Part shown: in pieces, positions 52,233 through 60,372 of the stretch
How positions within the stretch are numbered: the stretch's first letter is position 1
How the letters are laid out: each line of letters begins with the position of its first letter
Assembly (NCBI RefSeq): GCF_004116405.1
Contig: NZ_SDIC01000009.1
Span: 124,001 to 188,000 of the forward strand
Source of the DNA: Halegenticoccus tardaugens
Lineage (GTDB): Archaea; Halobacteriota; Halobacteria; Halobacteriales; Haloferacaceae
Direction of reading: 5' to 3'
Length of the DNA: 64,000 nt
Notes under the pieces: generated by a model
Seen by the model: the letters and a program-made list of their open reading frames with translations, nothing else
Database searches by the model: none
What the model was told of the DNA's origin: nothing
Made by a program: the position numbers and the translations under genes

Positions 52233-53546
52233 TCAGAAGGCGCTGTTGATGCCCTCGTACGCCCGGTCGACGTTCCAGTTCTCGTTGAAGCCGGCGAACG
52301 CCTCCTCCATGTTGCTCTTCACTTCGGGCGTCACGGCGCTCCCGTGGGCGATCGTCAGCGGCTGGCTGTCCGACGCCTTGAACTGCTCGATCTGTCGGGT
52401 GAGGAACGGCCCGAACTCCTCGCCCGAGACGTCGGTTCGCGGCGGGATCGACCCTTTGACGGGGTTGAATCGCCGCTGCGCGTCCGCCGTCCCACAGTAG
52501 CTGAGGAACTTCCGGGTCGCGTCCGGCGACGGGTTGTTCTTCGGGAAGACGAACGAGTCCATCACCATCGAGTACACGCCGTCGGTTCCGGGGTACGGGG
52601 CGTAGTTCCAGTCGCTTTCGAACTCGAACCCCTCCGACGCCTCGTACTGGCCGGCGGCCCAGTCGCCCTGGTGGATGAACGCGGCGTCGCCCTCGACGAT
52701 CTTCGTGTTCGCCTGATCCCACGAGATCGATCCGGCGTCGCCGTTGAAGTACTCCCTGTATCCGGCGACCGCCTGGAGCGACTCCCTGATCGCGCCCTCG
52801 TGCTGCTGGACGTTCCCGGCGGCGAAGTCGTCGAACGCGCCGACGCCGTTGCGGGCGATGAACTCGGTCTCCCAGAGCTGGAGCGTCGGCCACGGGTCCT
52901 GCGTCGAGTGCGCCAGCGGGGCCGCGTCCGTCTCGGTCGCGACGGCGTCGAGGGCGTCGGCCATCGCCTGCGGGTCGTTCAACCCGGAGGGATCAACACC
53001 CGCCTGTTCGAGCACCGAGACGTTGTAGAAGACGTTGTTGAGCCGGTGGATGTTGATCGGCACCGAGACGAGCGTTCCGGCCGGTTGTGCGGCGTTCTGG
53101 ACGCTCTCGCGGTACGCGTTGCGCATGTCGTCGTTCCAGACGTCGCTCACGTCCTCCAGTACGTCGCTGCTCGTGTACGGCGCGAGCGCCTTCCCCGGCC
53201 AGATCTGGAACGTGCTCGGCGGATTCTCGTTGAGCACGCGGTTTTTGATCACCGTGTCGAGCGCGCTTCCCGCGCCGCCCGGCGCGGGATTGTTGTTTAT
53301 TTCGACGTCGCCGTGTCGCTGCTGGAACCCTTCGAGCAGCGCGTCGAGCGCCTCCTTTTCGCCGCCGGCGGTCCACCAGTGGACGATTTCGAGCTGGTTG
53401 CTGCCGCCGCCGTTTCCGCCGTCGCCCCCGCCGCCGTTCCCATCGCCGCCGGTGCACCCCGCGAGTCCGGCCATGCCGGCGCTCGCGAGCCCGGCGAGCT
53501 TCATGTACGATCGACGCGAGAGGCCGTTCGATGTGCGTCCTGTCAT
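52233..53546 (-). CDS. Sugar ABC transporter solute-binding lipoprotein
   Basis: 437 residues from ATG 53546. The Tat signal SRRSYMKLAG and the lipobox AGLAGC with Cys are obvious. The following Gly/Asn-rich linker is typical for haloarchaeal binding lipoproteins, and the mature domain is a family-1 extracellular binding protein (LEIVHWWTAGGEKEALDALLEGF...). An ATG 39 bases further upstream (53585) is in the same frame but falls within 15 bases of the TATA element, so 53546 is preferred. Together with the AGE epimerase it suggests uptake of a monosaccharide or small glycan. Confidence 0.93.
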   Translation of the reverse strand: MTGRTSNGLSRRSYMKLAGLASAGMAGLAGCTGGDGNGGGGDGGNGGGSNQLEIVHWWTAGGEKEALDALLEGFQQRHGDVEINNNPAPGGAGSALDTVIKNRVLNENPPSTFQIWPGKALAPYTSSDVLEDVSDVWNDDMRNAYRESVQNAAQPAGTLVSVPINIHRLNNVFYNVSVLEQAGVDPSGLNDPQAMADALDAVATETDAAPLAHSTQDPWPTLQLWETEFIARNGVGAFDDFAAGNVQQHEGAIRESLQAVAGYREYFNGDAGSISWDQANTKIVEGDAAFIHQGDWAAGQYEASEGFEFESDWNYAPYPGTDGVYSMVMDSFVFPKNNPSPDATRKFLSYCGTADAQRRFNPVKGSIPPRTDVSGEEFGPFLTRQIEQFKASDSQPLTIAHGSAVTPEVKSNMEEAFAGFNENWNVDRAYEGINSAF

Positions 53547-53589
53547 TCGAAATCCACCACGAAAGGTCGTGAGCGACTCCGCCATCCCC

Positions 53590-53600
53590 GAAGTTAAGTG
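53590..53600 (-). promoter_or_regulatory. TATA-box of sugar ABC operon
   Basis: Read on the minus strand the sequence cacttaactt lies 45-55 bases upstream of the ATG at 53546, so it supports a short leader and excludes the 53585 start. Confidence 0.4.
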
Positions 53601-53611
53601 TTTCCTATTTT

Positions 53612-53625
53612 CTCACGATTGTGAG
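53612..53625. promoter_or_regulatory. Operator candidate of sugar ABC operon
   Basis: CTCAC-GATT-GTGAG, perfect 5-base arms (extendable by imperfect bases), just upstream of the operon TATA. A position for an activator or repressor of the sugar operon. Confidence 0.4.
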
Positions 53626-53707
53626 TGAATGATTCAGCGTCCTGGCGGCCGTGTCCCCGCCGTCCCGCGGTCGATCCCGTCCGACGATCGTGGCCCTTCG
53701 ACCGTAT

Positions 53708-53725
53708 CGGTGGGTTTTACCACCG
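53708..53725. promoter_or_regulatory. Inverted repeat around the fumC TATA element
   Basis: CGGTGG-GTTTTA-CCACCG: perfect 6-base arms around the likely TATA (gttttacc), about 25-35 bases upstream of the fumC ATG. Any protein bound here would cover the TATA element. Confidence 0.35.
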
Positions 53726-53745
53726 CGGTACGCGTCCACGCACGC

Positions 53746-55152
53746 ATGAGCGAGGACTACCGAACGGAGCGGGACAGCCTCGGGGAGATGCGGGTGCCGG
53801 CGGACGCGTACTGGGGCGCGCAGACCCAGCGCGCCGTGGAGAACTTCCCCATAAGCGACGTCACCTTCGGTCGACGGTTCGTCCGCGCGCTCGGTGCGGT
53901 GAAGAAGGCCGCCGCCCAGGCGAACCGGGACCTCGGCATGATCCCCGAGGACGTCGCGGACGCGATCGTCGAGGCGGCCGACGAGGTCATGGCCGGCGAA
54001 CACGACGACCAGTTCCCGGTCGACGTGTTCCAGACAGGTTCCGGCACCTCCTCGAACATGAACGCCAACGAGGTCATCGCCAACCGCGCGGCGGAACTCA
54101 TGGGCGAGGAGATCGGCTCGCGGATCGTCCACCCCAACGACCACGTCAACTTCGGCCAGTCCTCGAACGACGTGATCCCCACCGCGATGCACGTCTCCGC
54201 CTCGGAGGCCGTCGAAAAGGACCTCGTTCCGGCGCTGGAGACGCTCCGCGAGGCCCTCGCCGACAAGGAGCGAGCGTTCGACCACGTCGTCAAGACGGGA
54301 CGGACGCACCTGCAGGACGCGACGCCGGTGCGGCTCGGTCAGGAGTTCGGCGGGTATCGATCGCAGATCGAGAAAGGGATCGAACGGGTCGACGCCGTGC
54401 GGGGTCGCCTCGGCGAACTCGCCCTCGGCGGCACCGCCGTCGGCACCGGGCTGAACACCCACCCGGACTTCCCCGAGCTGGCGGCGACGTACATCAGCGA
54501 GGACACCGGCGTCGAGTTCCGCGAGGCAGACGACCACTTCGAGGCGCAGGCGGCCCACGACGCGATGGCGGAGGCGCACGGCGCGCTTCGGACCGTCGCC
54601 GGGTCGCTCAACAAGATCGCGAACGACCTCCGCCTCCTCGCGTCCGGACCGCGAAACGGCCTCGGCGAGATCGAACAGCCCGAGAACCAGCCCGGCAGTT
54701 CGATCATGCCCGGGAAGATCAACCCGGTCGTCGCCGAGGCCGTCAATCAGGTCCACAAGCAGGTCGTCGGCAACGACGCCGCGGTCGCCGCCGGGGCGGC
54801 CGAGGGGCAGCTCGATCTCAACCTCTACAAGCCGGTGCTCGCCCACAACTTCCTCCAGTCGGCGGAACTCCTGACGAACGCCTCGGAGGTGTTCGCGGAG
54901 CGGTTCGTCGCGAAGCTCGAAGCGAACGAGGAGCACTGCGCGGAGCAGGTCGAGCGAAGCATGGCGCTGGCGACGGCGCTCAACCCGACGATCGGCTACG
55001 ACAAGGCGGCCGAAGTCGCGAAGGAGGCGCTCAAGCGCGACAAATCCGTCCGTGAGGTCGTCGTCGAGAAGGGCTACCTCACCGAAGCGGAGGCCGACGA
55101 GGTGCTCGACCCCGAGCGGATGACTCACCGCGGGATTCTCGGCAGCGAGTGA
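53746..55152 (+). CDS. fumC: Fumarate hydratase, class II
   Basis: 468 residues. The superfamily signature GSSIMPGKINPV (about 317-328) is exact. Further blocks: YWGAQTQRAVENFPIS (N-terminus), TGSGTSSNMNANEVIANRA and VHPNDHVNFGQSSNDVIPTAMH. It hydrates fumarate to malate in the TCA cycle; class II is iron-independent and tetrameric. Divergent from the sugar operon. Confidence 0.96.
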   Translation: MSEDYRTERDSLGEMRVPADAYWGAQTQRAVENFPISDVTFGRRFVRALGAVKKAAAQANRDLGMIPEDVADAIVEAADEVMAGEHDDQFPVDVFQTGSGTSSNMNANEVIANRAAELMGEEIGSRIVHPNDHVNFGQSSNDVIPTAMHVSASEAVEKDLVPALETLREALADKERAFDHVVKTGRTHLQDATPVRLGQEFGGYRSQIEKGIERVDAVRGRLGELALGGTAVGTGLNTHPDFPELAATYISEDTGVEFREADDHFEAQAAHDAMAEAHGALRTVAGSLNKIANDLRLLASGPRNGLGEIEQPENQPGSSIMPGKINPVVAEAVNQVHKQVVGNDAAVAAGAAEGQLDLNLYKPVLAHNFLQSAELLTNASEVFAERFVAKLEANEEHCAEQVERSMALATALNPTIGYDKAAEVAKEALKRDKSVREVVVEKGYLTEAEADEVLDPERMTHRGILGSE

Positions 55153-55269
55153 CCGTCACAGGAGATAGTCACTCTCCGCGAATCGGGAGACGACGCCGAT
55201 TTTCGTCTCCCAGTGGCGCGCCCGGGAAAAAACGACATTTTCAAGACGAACCCCGGTGATCTTTTAGGC

Positions 55270-55464
55270 ATGCCTGGGGTGAACTTACATCGGGAGATCG
55301 AGGGGCGGGACGTGCTCGTATGCCGAAAGTGCGGTTCTGAGTTTCCGGAGGGACGCGCCACCCGAGACGGGTGGTACTATCAGTGCCCCGAGGACGGCTG
55401 CGACTCGCAGGGACTCGGCGAGGGACTCCGTCGAATCAACCGCCGACGCGAACGGAGCAGTTGA
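55270..55464 (+). CDS. Small zinc-knuckle protein
   Basis: 64 residues with four cysteines in the pattern C-x2-C and C-x4-C (VCRKCGSEF and CPEDGCDSQG), of the kind found in haloarchaeal one-zinc micro-proteins. A helical C-terminus (GLGEGLRRINRRRERS) is basic. Function unknown. An upstream in-frame start at 55213 would add a basic 19-residue extension; the ATG at 55270 is preferred. Confidence 0.6.
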   Translation: MPGVNLHREIEGRDVLVCRKCGSEFPEGRATRDGWYYQCPEDGCDSQGLGEGLRRINRRRERSS

Positions 55465-55577
55465 ACCGAACGCGCTGACGCCGTCCCCTCGAACGCTCCT
55501 GCGGTCGCCCCGGAACGGATAGCGGACGGCGGCGGAGACTGAATCCTTTTTACCTCCCCCGACCCCACAACCCGCTA

Positions 55578-57443
55578 ATGAGCGAGTACGACTACGAGGA
55601 CCTCAGCCTCGTCGCGGGCCTGGAGATCCACCAGCAGCTCGACACCGCGACGAAGCTCTTTTGCGGCTGTCCGACGGAGCGCCGCGAACCCGACGAGGCG
55701 ACTCGGACGTTCGCGCGGTTTCTTCACCCGACGAAGAGCGAACTCGGCGAACTCGACGAGGCCGCGCTCGAAGAGAGCCGCGTCGACAGGGAGTTCGAGT
55801 ACCTCGCGTACGACACGACCTGTCTCGTCGAAGAGGACGACGAACCGCCGGGGCTCCTCGACGAGGAGGCGCTCGACGTGGCGATGCAGATCGCGGTGCT
55901 TCTCGACATGAGCGTCGTCGACGAGGCGCACGTGATGCGAAAGATCGTGGTCGACGGCTCGAACACCTCCGGCTTCCAGCGGACGACGCTCGTCGGGCAG
56001 GACGGCGAGATCGAAACCAGCGACGGACCGGTCGGCATCGAGGACCTCCTCCTCGAAGAGGAGAGCGCCGGTCGGGTCGAAGAGACCGATCACGGCGTCC
56101 GCTACAGCCTCGATCGGCTCGGCATCCCGCTCGTGGAGATCGGAACGGGGCCGGACATCCGCTCTCCGCAGCAAGCCCGCGAGGCGGCCGAAACCATCGG
56201 GATGCTCCTTCGATCGACGGGCGCGGTGAAGCGAGGGCTCGGAACCATCCGGCAGGACGTGAACGTCTCCATAGCGGATGGCGCGCGCGTCGAGATGAAG
56301 GGCGTCCAGAGCCTCGACGACATCGACGAACTCGTCCGTCGGGAGGTCGGTCGGCAGGTCGAACTGCTCGCCATCCGCGACGAGCTGCGGGAACGGGGCG
56401 CGAACGTCGGCGAGACGCGCGACGTGACGCGCGTCTTCGAAGATACCGAAAGCGGCGTCATCGCGAGCGTCCTCGACGGGGGGAAAGTCGCCGCGGTGCC
56501 GCTTTTCGGCTTCGACGGACTCGTCGGCCGCGAGATCCAGCCGGATCGGCGGCTCGGCACCGAGTTCTCCGACCACGCCAAGCGCCACGGCGCGGGTGGC
56601 GTTTTCCACACCGACGAACTGCCCGCTTACGGCGTCGAGCAGGAGGAGGTCGACGCGCTCCGCGAAGCCGTCGACGCCGGCGAGGACGACGCGGTCGTCA
56701 TCGTCGCCGCCGACTCGGAGACGGCGGACCTCGCCATCGACGCGGTCGCGGAGCGGGCGCGGGTCGCGATCGAGGAAATCCCCGAGGAGACCCGTGGAGC
56801 GAACGACGACGGCACCTCCCGGTACCTCCGTCCGCTCCCGGGCGCGGCGCGGATGTACCCCGAGACGGACGTCCCGCCCGTCGAACCCGACCCGAGCGAG
56901 GTAGAGGTTCCCGAACTACTCACCGAGAAGGTCGAACGGTACCGACGGGAGTACGGTCTCGACGCCGGCCTCGCGGAACAGGTCGCCTACGGCCGTCGGA
57001 TGCCCGCCTTCGAGCGGGCGGTCGAGCGCGGCGTCGACGCGACGCTCGCGGCCGGAACCCTCGAAAGCACAGTGACGGAGCTTCGCCGCGACGACGTGCC
57101 GGTCGAGCGCCTCACCAACGAGCACTTCCTCGACGTGCTGACGCTCGTCGACGACGGCGACCTCGCGAAGGAAGGCGTCGACGAGGTGCTCGCGGTGCTG
57201 GCGGAGGAACCGACGCTCTCGGCCACGGAAGCCGTCGAGGAGGCGGGACTCGCCGGCGTCGACGACGATGCGGTTCGCGACGCCGTCGCCGAGGTGGTCG
57301 AGCGCAACGAGGCGCAGGTCGAAGCGCAGGGGATGGGCGCGTTCTCGGCGCTCATGGGCGAGGCGATGGGCGCGCTGCGCGGGAAGGCCGACGGCGAGGT
57401 CGTGAGCGACGCGCTCCGAGAGGAGATCCAAAAGCGGGCGTAG
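55578..57443 (+). CDS. gatE: Glutamyl-tRNA(Gln) amidotransferase subunit E
   Basis: 621 residues. The archaea-specific GatDE system forms Gln-tRNA(Gln) from Glu-tRNA(Gln). The GatB-like catalytic part is clear: LVAGLEIHQQLDTATKLFC near residue 10, then RKIVVDGSNTSGFQRT, LGIPLVEIGTGPDI and RQDVNVSI. The AspRS-like GAD insertion (about 270-400) holds FGFDGLVGREIQPDRRLGTEF. The C-terminal helical YqeY-like tail (AFSALMGEAMGALRGKADGEVVSDAL) binds tRNA. TATA cctttttac is about 30 bases upstream. Confidence 0.96.
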   Translation: MSEYDYEDLSLVAGLEIHQQLDTATKLFCGCPTERREPDEATRTFARFLHPTKSELGELDEAALEESRVDREFEYLAYDTTCLVEEDDEPPGLLDEEALDVAMQIAVLLDMSVVDEAHVMRKIVVDGSNTSGFQRTTLVGQDGEIETSDGPVGIEDLLLEEESAGRVEETDHGVRYSLDRLGIPLVEIGTGPDIRSPQQAREAAETIGMLLRSTGAVKRGLGTIRQDVNVSIADGARVEMKGVQSLDDIDELVRREVGRQVELLAIRDELRERGANVGETRDVTRVFEDTESGVIASVLDGGKVAAVPLFGFDGLVGREIQPDRRLGTEFSDHAKRHGAGGVFHTDELPAYGVEQEEVDALREAVDAGEDDAVVIVAADSETADLAIDAVAERARVAIEEIPEETRGANDDGTSRYLRPLPGAARMYPETDVPPVEPDPSEVEVPELLTEKVERYRREYGLDAGLAEQVAYGRRMPAFERAVERGVDATLAAGTLESTVTELRRDDVPVERLTNEHFLDVLTLVDDGDLAKEGVDEVLAVLAEEPTLSATEAVEEAGLAGVDDDAVRDAVAEVVERNEAQVEAQGMGAFSALMGEAMGALRGKADGEVVSDALREEIQKRA

Positions 57444-57483
57444 CTCGTCGACCGGGGGCTGTCAGACGGCACGGACGCGAAGC

Positions 57484-57524
57484 CCGCGGGACGGAGTGCC
57501 GTACGATCGCGAGCCGTCCCGCGG
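57484..57524 (+). terminator. Candidate hairpin downstream of gatE
   Basis: Perfect 11-base arms CCGCGGGACGG (57484-57494) and CCGTCCCGCGG (57514-57524) with a 19-base loop, 41 bases after the gatE stop. A T-rich stretch (gttttcgtattt) follows about 30 bases later. It could be a termination or RNA-stability structure. Confidence 0.35.
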
Positions 57525-57679
57525 CGACAGTCATGCCACGGTCGCGATGGTCCCGTTTTCGTATTTCAACGTTCGTCCGACGGCGGGGTCCGGGTTCGGG
57601 GACGAGCGCCCCCGTCAAAACCAGGATACGCGTTGCCTGCGGCCGAACGTACTTACGGTCCGCCGTCAACCATCCGCCA

Positions 57680-58129
57680 ATGTCGATCTTTTACGAGGAC
57701 ATCGAACCCGGCGACGTCGCCGAGTTCGGCGAGTACGAGGTGACGGAGGCGGAGATCGTCGACTTCGCGGAGCGGTACGACCCGCAGTGGTTCCACGTCG
57801 ATCCGGAGCGGGCCGCCGAGGAGTCGATGTACGGCGGGCTCATCGCCAGCGGGTGGCACACGACGGCCATGACGATGCGGATGCTCGTCGACCACCACTT
57901 CGCCGAGGCCGCCTCGCTCGGCGCGAAGGGGATCGAAGAGATCCGCTGGCGGCGACCCGTCCGCCCGGGGGACGTCCTCTCGGTTCGAGCGGAGGTCCTC
58001 GACAAAGAACCCGAACGGCCCGATCGGGGTCTCGTCAGAAATCGGACGGAGACGCGCAGGGACGACGGCGAGGTCGTGCTGTCGATGGTGTCGCTCGTGA
58101 TGTACGCGAGACGGAGCGACGAGGACTGA
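57680..58129 (+). CDS. MaoC family dehydratase
   Basis: 149 residues. Hot-dog fold of the MaoC/(R)-specific enoyl hydratase type: YEVTEAEIVDFAERYDPQWFHVDPERAAE (with the catalytic Asp/His pair in the ARYDPQxxHxD motif) and GWHTTAMTMRM. Possible roles are in beta-oxidation-like or PHA-type hydration. ATG 57680 has a TATA-like acgtacttacg about 30 bases upstream. Confidence 0.85.
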   Translation: MSIFYEDIEPGDVAEFGEYEVTEAEIVDFAERYDPQWFHVDPERAAEESMYGGLIASGWHTTAMTMRMLVDHHFAEAASLGAKGIEEIRWRRPVRPGDVLSVRAEVLDKEPERPDRGLVRNRTETRRDDGEVVLSMVSLVMYARRSDED

Positions 58130-58144
58130 GCTGGCGGTTCGGCT

Positions 58145-58915
58145 TCACCGACGGCCGCCGTCGTTCGCGACCTCGTCGGCGGATTCTCGTCCGTCGCGCA
58201 ACCGTTCGTTCGCGCGGCGGAAGACGCCCAGTAACGTGTTTACTTCGCGATCCGTGGGGTGCGCCCGGCCGACGAGGCGACGGATCAGGCGGTTCGTCTT
58301 CGCCCGCTTTCGCTCGTTGTACCCCGACGCGTCGAGGAAGGCGTCGAAAAAGTCGTAGAGGCGTTCGATCTCGCGCTCCTCGGCTCGGGTCCGTTCGACG
58401 TCGGGGAGTTGCGTCTCGTCGACGGTGAGACCGCGCAGTTCGTAGAGGACGACCGTCGCGGCCTGCCCGAGGTTGAGCACCGGGTACGATTCGCTCGCGG
58501 GGATCGAACACACCTCGTCGAGCCGTTCGAGTTCCTCGTTGTTCAGCCCGGTACCTTCGCGACCGAAAACGATCGCGGTCCGCGTTTCGACGGTTTTCAG
58601 GCTCTCGGCCAGTCGGCGCGGCGTCGTGAACGGGTACCGGGTGTGCCGGCGGCTGTCCTCGTTCGTGATGGCCGTACAGCCGACGGTGTGGTAGTTCTCG
58701 ATCACCGACTCCAGCGTGACGGTCTCGGCGCTCGGGAGCACGTCCTCGCGGGCGTGGCCGGCGAAGCCGTACGCCTCGCTGTTGCGGGTGATCTCCGGCG
58801 GATTCACGAGTTTCAGCTCCGAGAGGCCGAAGTTCTTCATCGCCCGGGCGATCGTCCCGACGTTGCCTGGCGTCTCGGGCTCGACGACGACGACGACGGG
58901 CTTCTCGCGGCTCAT
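58145..58915 (-). CDS. trmJ: tRNA methyltransferase TrmJ-type (SPOUT)
   Basis: 256 residues. SPOUT-fold RNA 2'-O-methyltransferase: [23 protein letters not shown] at the N-terminus, the AdoMet-binding [18 protein letters not shown] and [22 protein letters not shown]. The family methylates position 32 of tRNAs in archaea and bacteria (known). The C-terminal extension is helical ([23 protein letters not shown]). The start overlaps the upstream gene by four bases (58912-58915), which indicates co-translation. Confidence 0.9.
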   Translation of the reverse strand: MSREKPVVVVVEPETPGNVGTIARAMKNFGLSELKLVNPPEITRNSEAYGFAGHAREDVLPSAETVTLESVIENYHTVGCTAITNEDSRRHTRYPFTTPRRLAESLKTVETRTAIVFGREGTGLNNEELERLDEVCSIPASESYPVLNLGQAATVVLYELRGLTVDETQLPDVERTRAEEREIERLYDFFDAFLDASGYNERKRAKTNRLIRRLVGRAHPTDREVNTLLGVFRRANERLRDGRESADEVANDGGRR

Positions 58916-59505
58916 TTCTTCGGGTAGCGAACGCCGAAGTCGACGTCCTCGAAGGAGAGATCGTCGTCCGCCTCGTCCTCTCCGTCCGCGTCCGATTCGT
59001 CCGCGCCCGATTCGTCCCTGAGTTCGATCCGCCGGCCCTCGAATCCCTCGGTCAGTCGGTCGTGCAGTTCCTGCGGATCCGGCGGGTTCGGGAGGCCGTC
59101 GGGGTCGGTGTCGACGTGCTCGATGCCGGCGTAGCCCTCGGGCGCGCGGCCGCCGTCGGCGAACCACTCGTGGAACGCGTCGCGGAAGTCGTTCTCGCCG
59201 ACGAGGTCGCGGCCGCCGGCCTCGCGGAACCAGTAGTCGAAGTCCGGTTCGTGGCGCTCGCAGAGCAGGATCTCCTCGAAGGGTTCGCCGTAGACGACCG
59301 CCGACTCGTTGCACCGGCGGATCTCCGCCTCGCCGTGGATCAGATAGCAAGCGTCGCAGGGCTTCCCGATGAGGTAGCTCAGCCGGAGGAGCCGCCGCTT
59401 CGGATCGTCGGGGATCTCCGCGAGCGGCTTGAACTCGCCCTCGTCGGTGAAGATTTCGGACTCGTCGAACCGCCACCCGCGAAGTCCGATGCTGACCTTC
59501 GCCAT
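58912..59505 (-). CDS. Cys-rich conserved protein overlapping trmJ
   Basis: 197 residues. An internal cluster of three cysteines and one more with a histidine ([20 protein letters not shown], about 48-85) suggests a metal centre. The C-terminus is acidic and Asp/Glu-rich, ending [11 protein letters not shown]. The family is found in haloarchaea without a known role. Its stop overlaps the trmJ start (ATGA), so it may work with TrmJ on tRNA. Confidence 0.65.
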   Translation of the reverse strand: MAKVSIGLRGWRFDESEIFTDEGEFKPLAEIPDDPKRRLLRLSYLIGKPCDACYLIHGEAEIRRCNESAVVYGEPFEEILLCERHEPDFDYWFREAGGRDLVGENDFRDAFHEWFADGGRAPEGYAGIEHVDTDPDGLPNPPDPQELHDRLTEGFEGRRIELRDESGADESDADGEDEADDDLSFEDVDFGVRYPKK

Positions 59506-59564
59506 GCGTCGAGACTAACGGGCGCGCCGATAAAAAGAGCGTGACTCCCGGCCGCGCTCGGCGA

Positions 59565-60161
59565 CTATCCCGCTGTGGCCATGTGTCGCTCGACGTACTT
59601 CGCCAGCGGGTCCGTCTCGATGTGCACCGGGTCACCGACAGACGTTCCGGATAGGGTCGTGATCTCGTACGTCGCGGGGATGACCGCGACGGAGAACGTT
59701 TCGTCCCCCAAGGCAGCGACCGTCAGGCTGATGCCGTCGAGCCCCACCGCCCCCTTTTCGGCGAAGTGCGACTCACACGCTTCGGGGAGTGCGAACTCGA
59801 ACGTCCGACCGTCGCCGTCTCGCCGAATCGCGGTCACTCTCGTCGTCGCGTCGACGGTTCCTCTCACGAAGTGGCCGTGGATGCCGTCGCCGACGCTCAG
59901 GGGATGTTCGAGATTCACTCGATCGCCGGCGTCCAACTCGCCGAGGTACGTCCGCGAGAGCGTTTCCGGGGAGGCGAACGCCTCGAACCTATCGGCGCGA
60001 TCGTCCACTCGGGTCGCGGTGAGACAGACGCCGCTGACCGCGACGCTGTCGCCGCGGGAGAGGTTCCCGACGCCCGGAGCGTCGATTTGCAGCCGCACCC
60101 CGCTGCCGACGGCAGTACACCTGCGCACCGTTCCGGTTTTCGTGATGATTCCAGTGTACAC
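59565..60161 (-). CDS. ribC: Riboflavin synthase (alpha chain type)
   Basis: 198 residues from GTG (VYTGIITKTG, equivalent to the usual MFTGIV start). The duplicated domain (Lum-binding) pattern is visible: first repeat GDSVAVSGVCLTATRV, second repeat GAVGLDGISLTVAALG, with the substrate motifs VNLEHPLSVGDGIHGHFVRGTVDATTRV. It dismutates lumazine to riboflavin. A TATA-like element (caaatatg, about 60 bases upstream on the minus strand) is compatible with a short leader to the GTG but not with the ATG at 60200 that adds an N-terminal extension. Confidence 0.92.
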   Translation of the reverse strand: MYTGIITKTGTVRRCTAVGSGVRLQIDAPGVGNLSRGDSVAVSGVCLTATRVDDRADRFEAFASPETLSRTYLGELDAGDRVNLEHPLSVGDGIHGHFVRGTVDATTRVTAIRRDGDGRTFEFALPEACESHFAEKGAVGLDGISLTVAALGDETFSVAVIPATYEITTLSGTSVGDPVHIETDPLAKYVERHMATAG

Positions 60162-60372
60162 GGATCGGTCCACCGGCGGGACGTACAAGTTTGTTCCCAT
60201 TTCGTTATGCGTAACATATTTGTGATAGAGGGACCCACGATCGCGGAGAGAGCGCCTTGCTCGATCCCCGGTATTAATTTTCTCTGGCGGTCGTCCGTGT
60301 CGGGGCGGACGACGAAATCTCGCCGCGCGTCGTATCGGACCGCCTATGTCGATCCGGTCCCACTCTCGGACC

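Noticed and set aside
60181-60240. Possible riboflavin-regulator operator (GTTA-TGCG-TAAC) upstream of riboflavin synthase
   Set aside because: The arms are only four bases and the centre is asymmetric; not enough for a claim.
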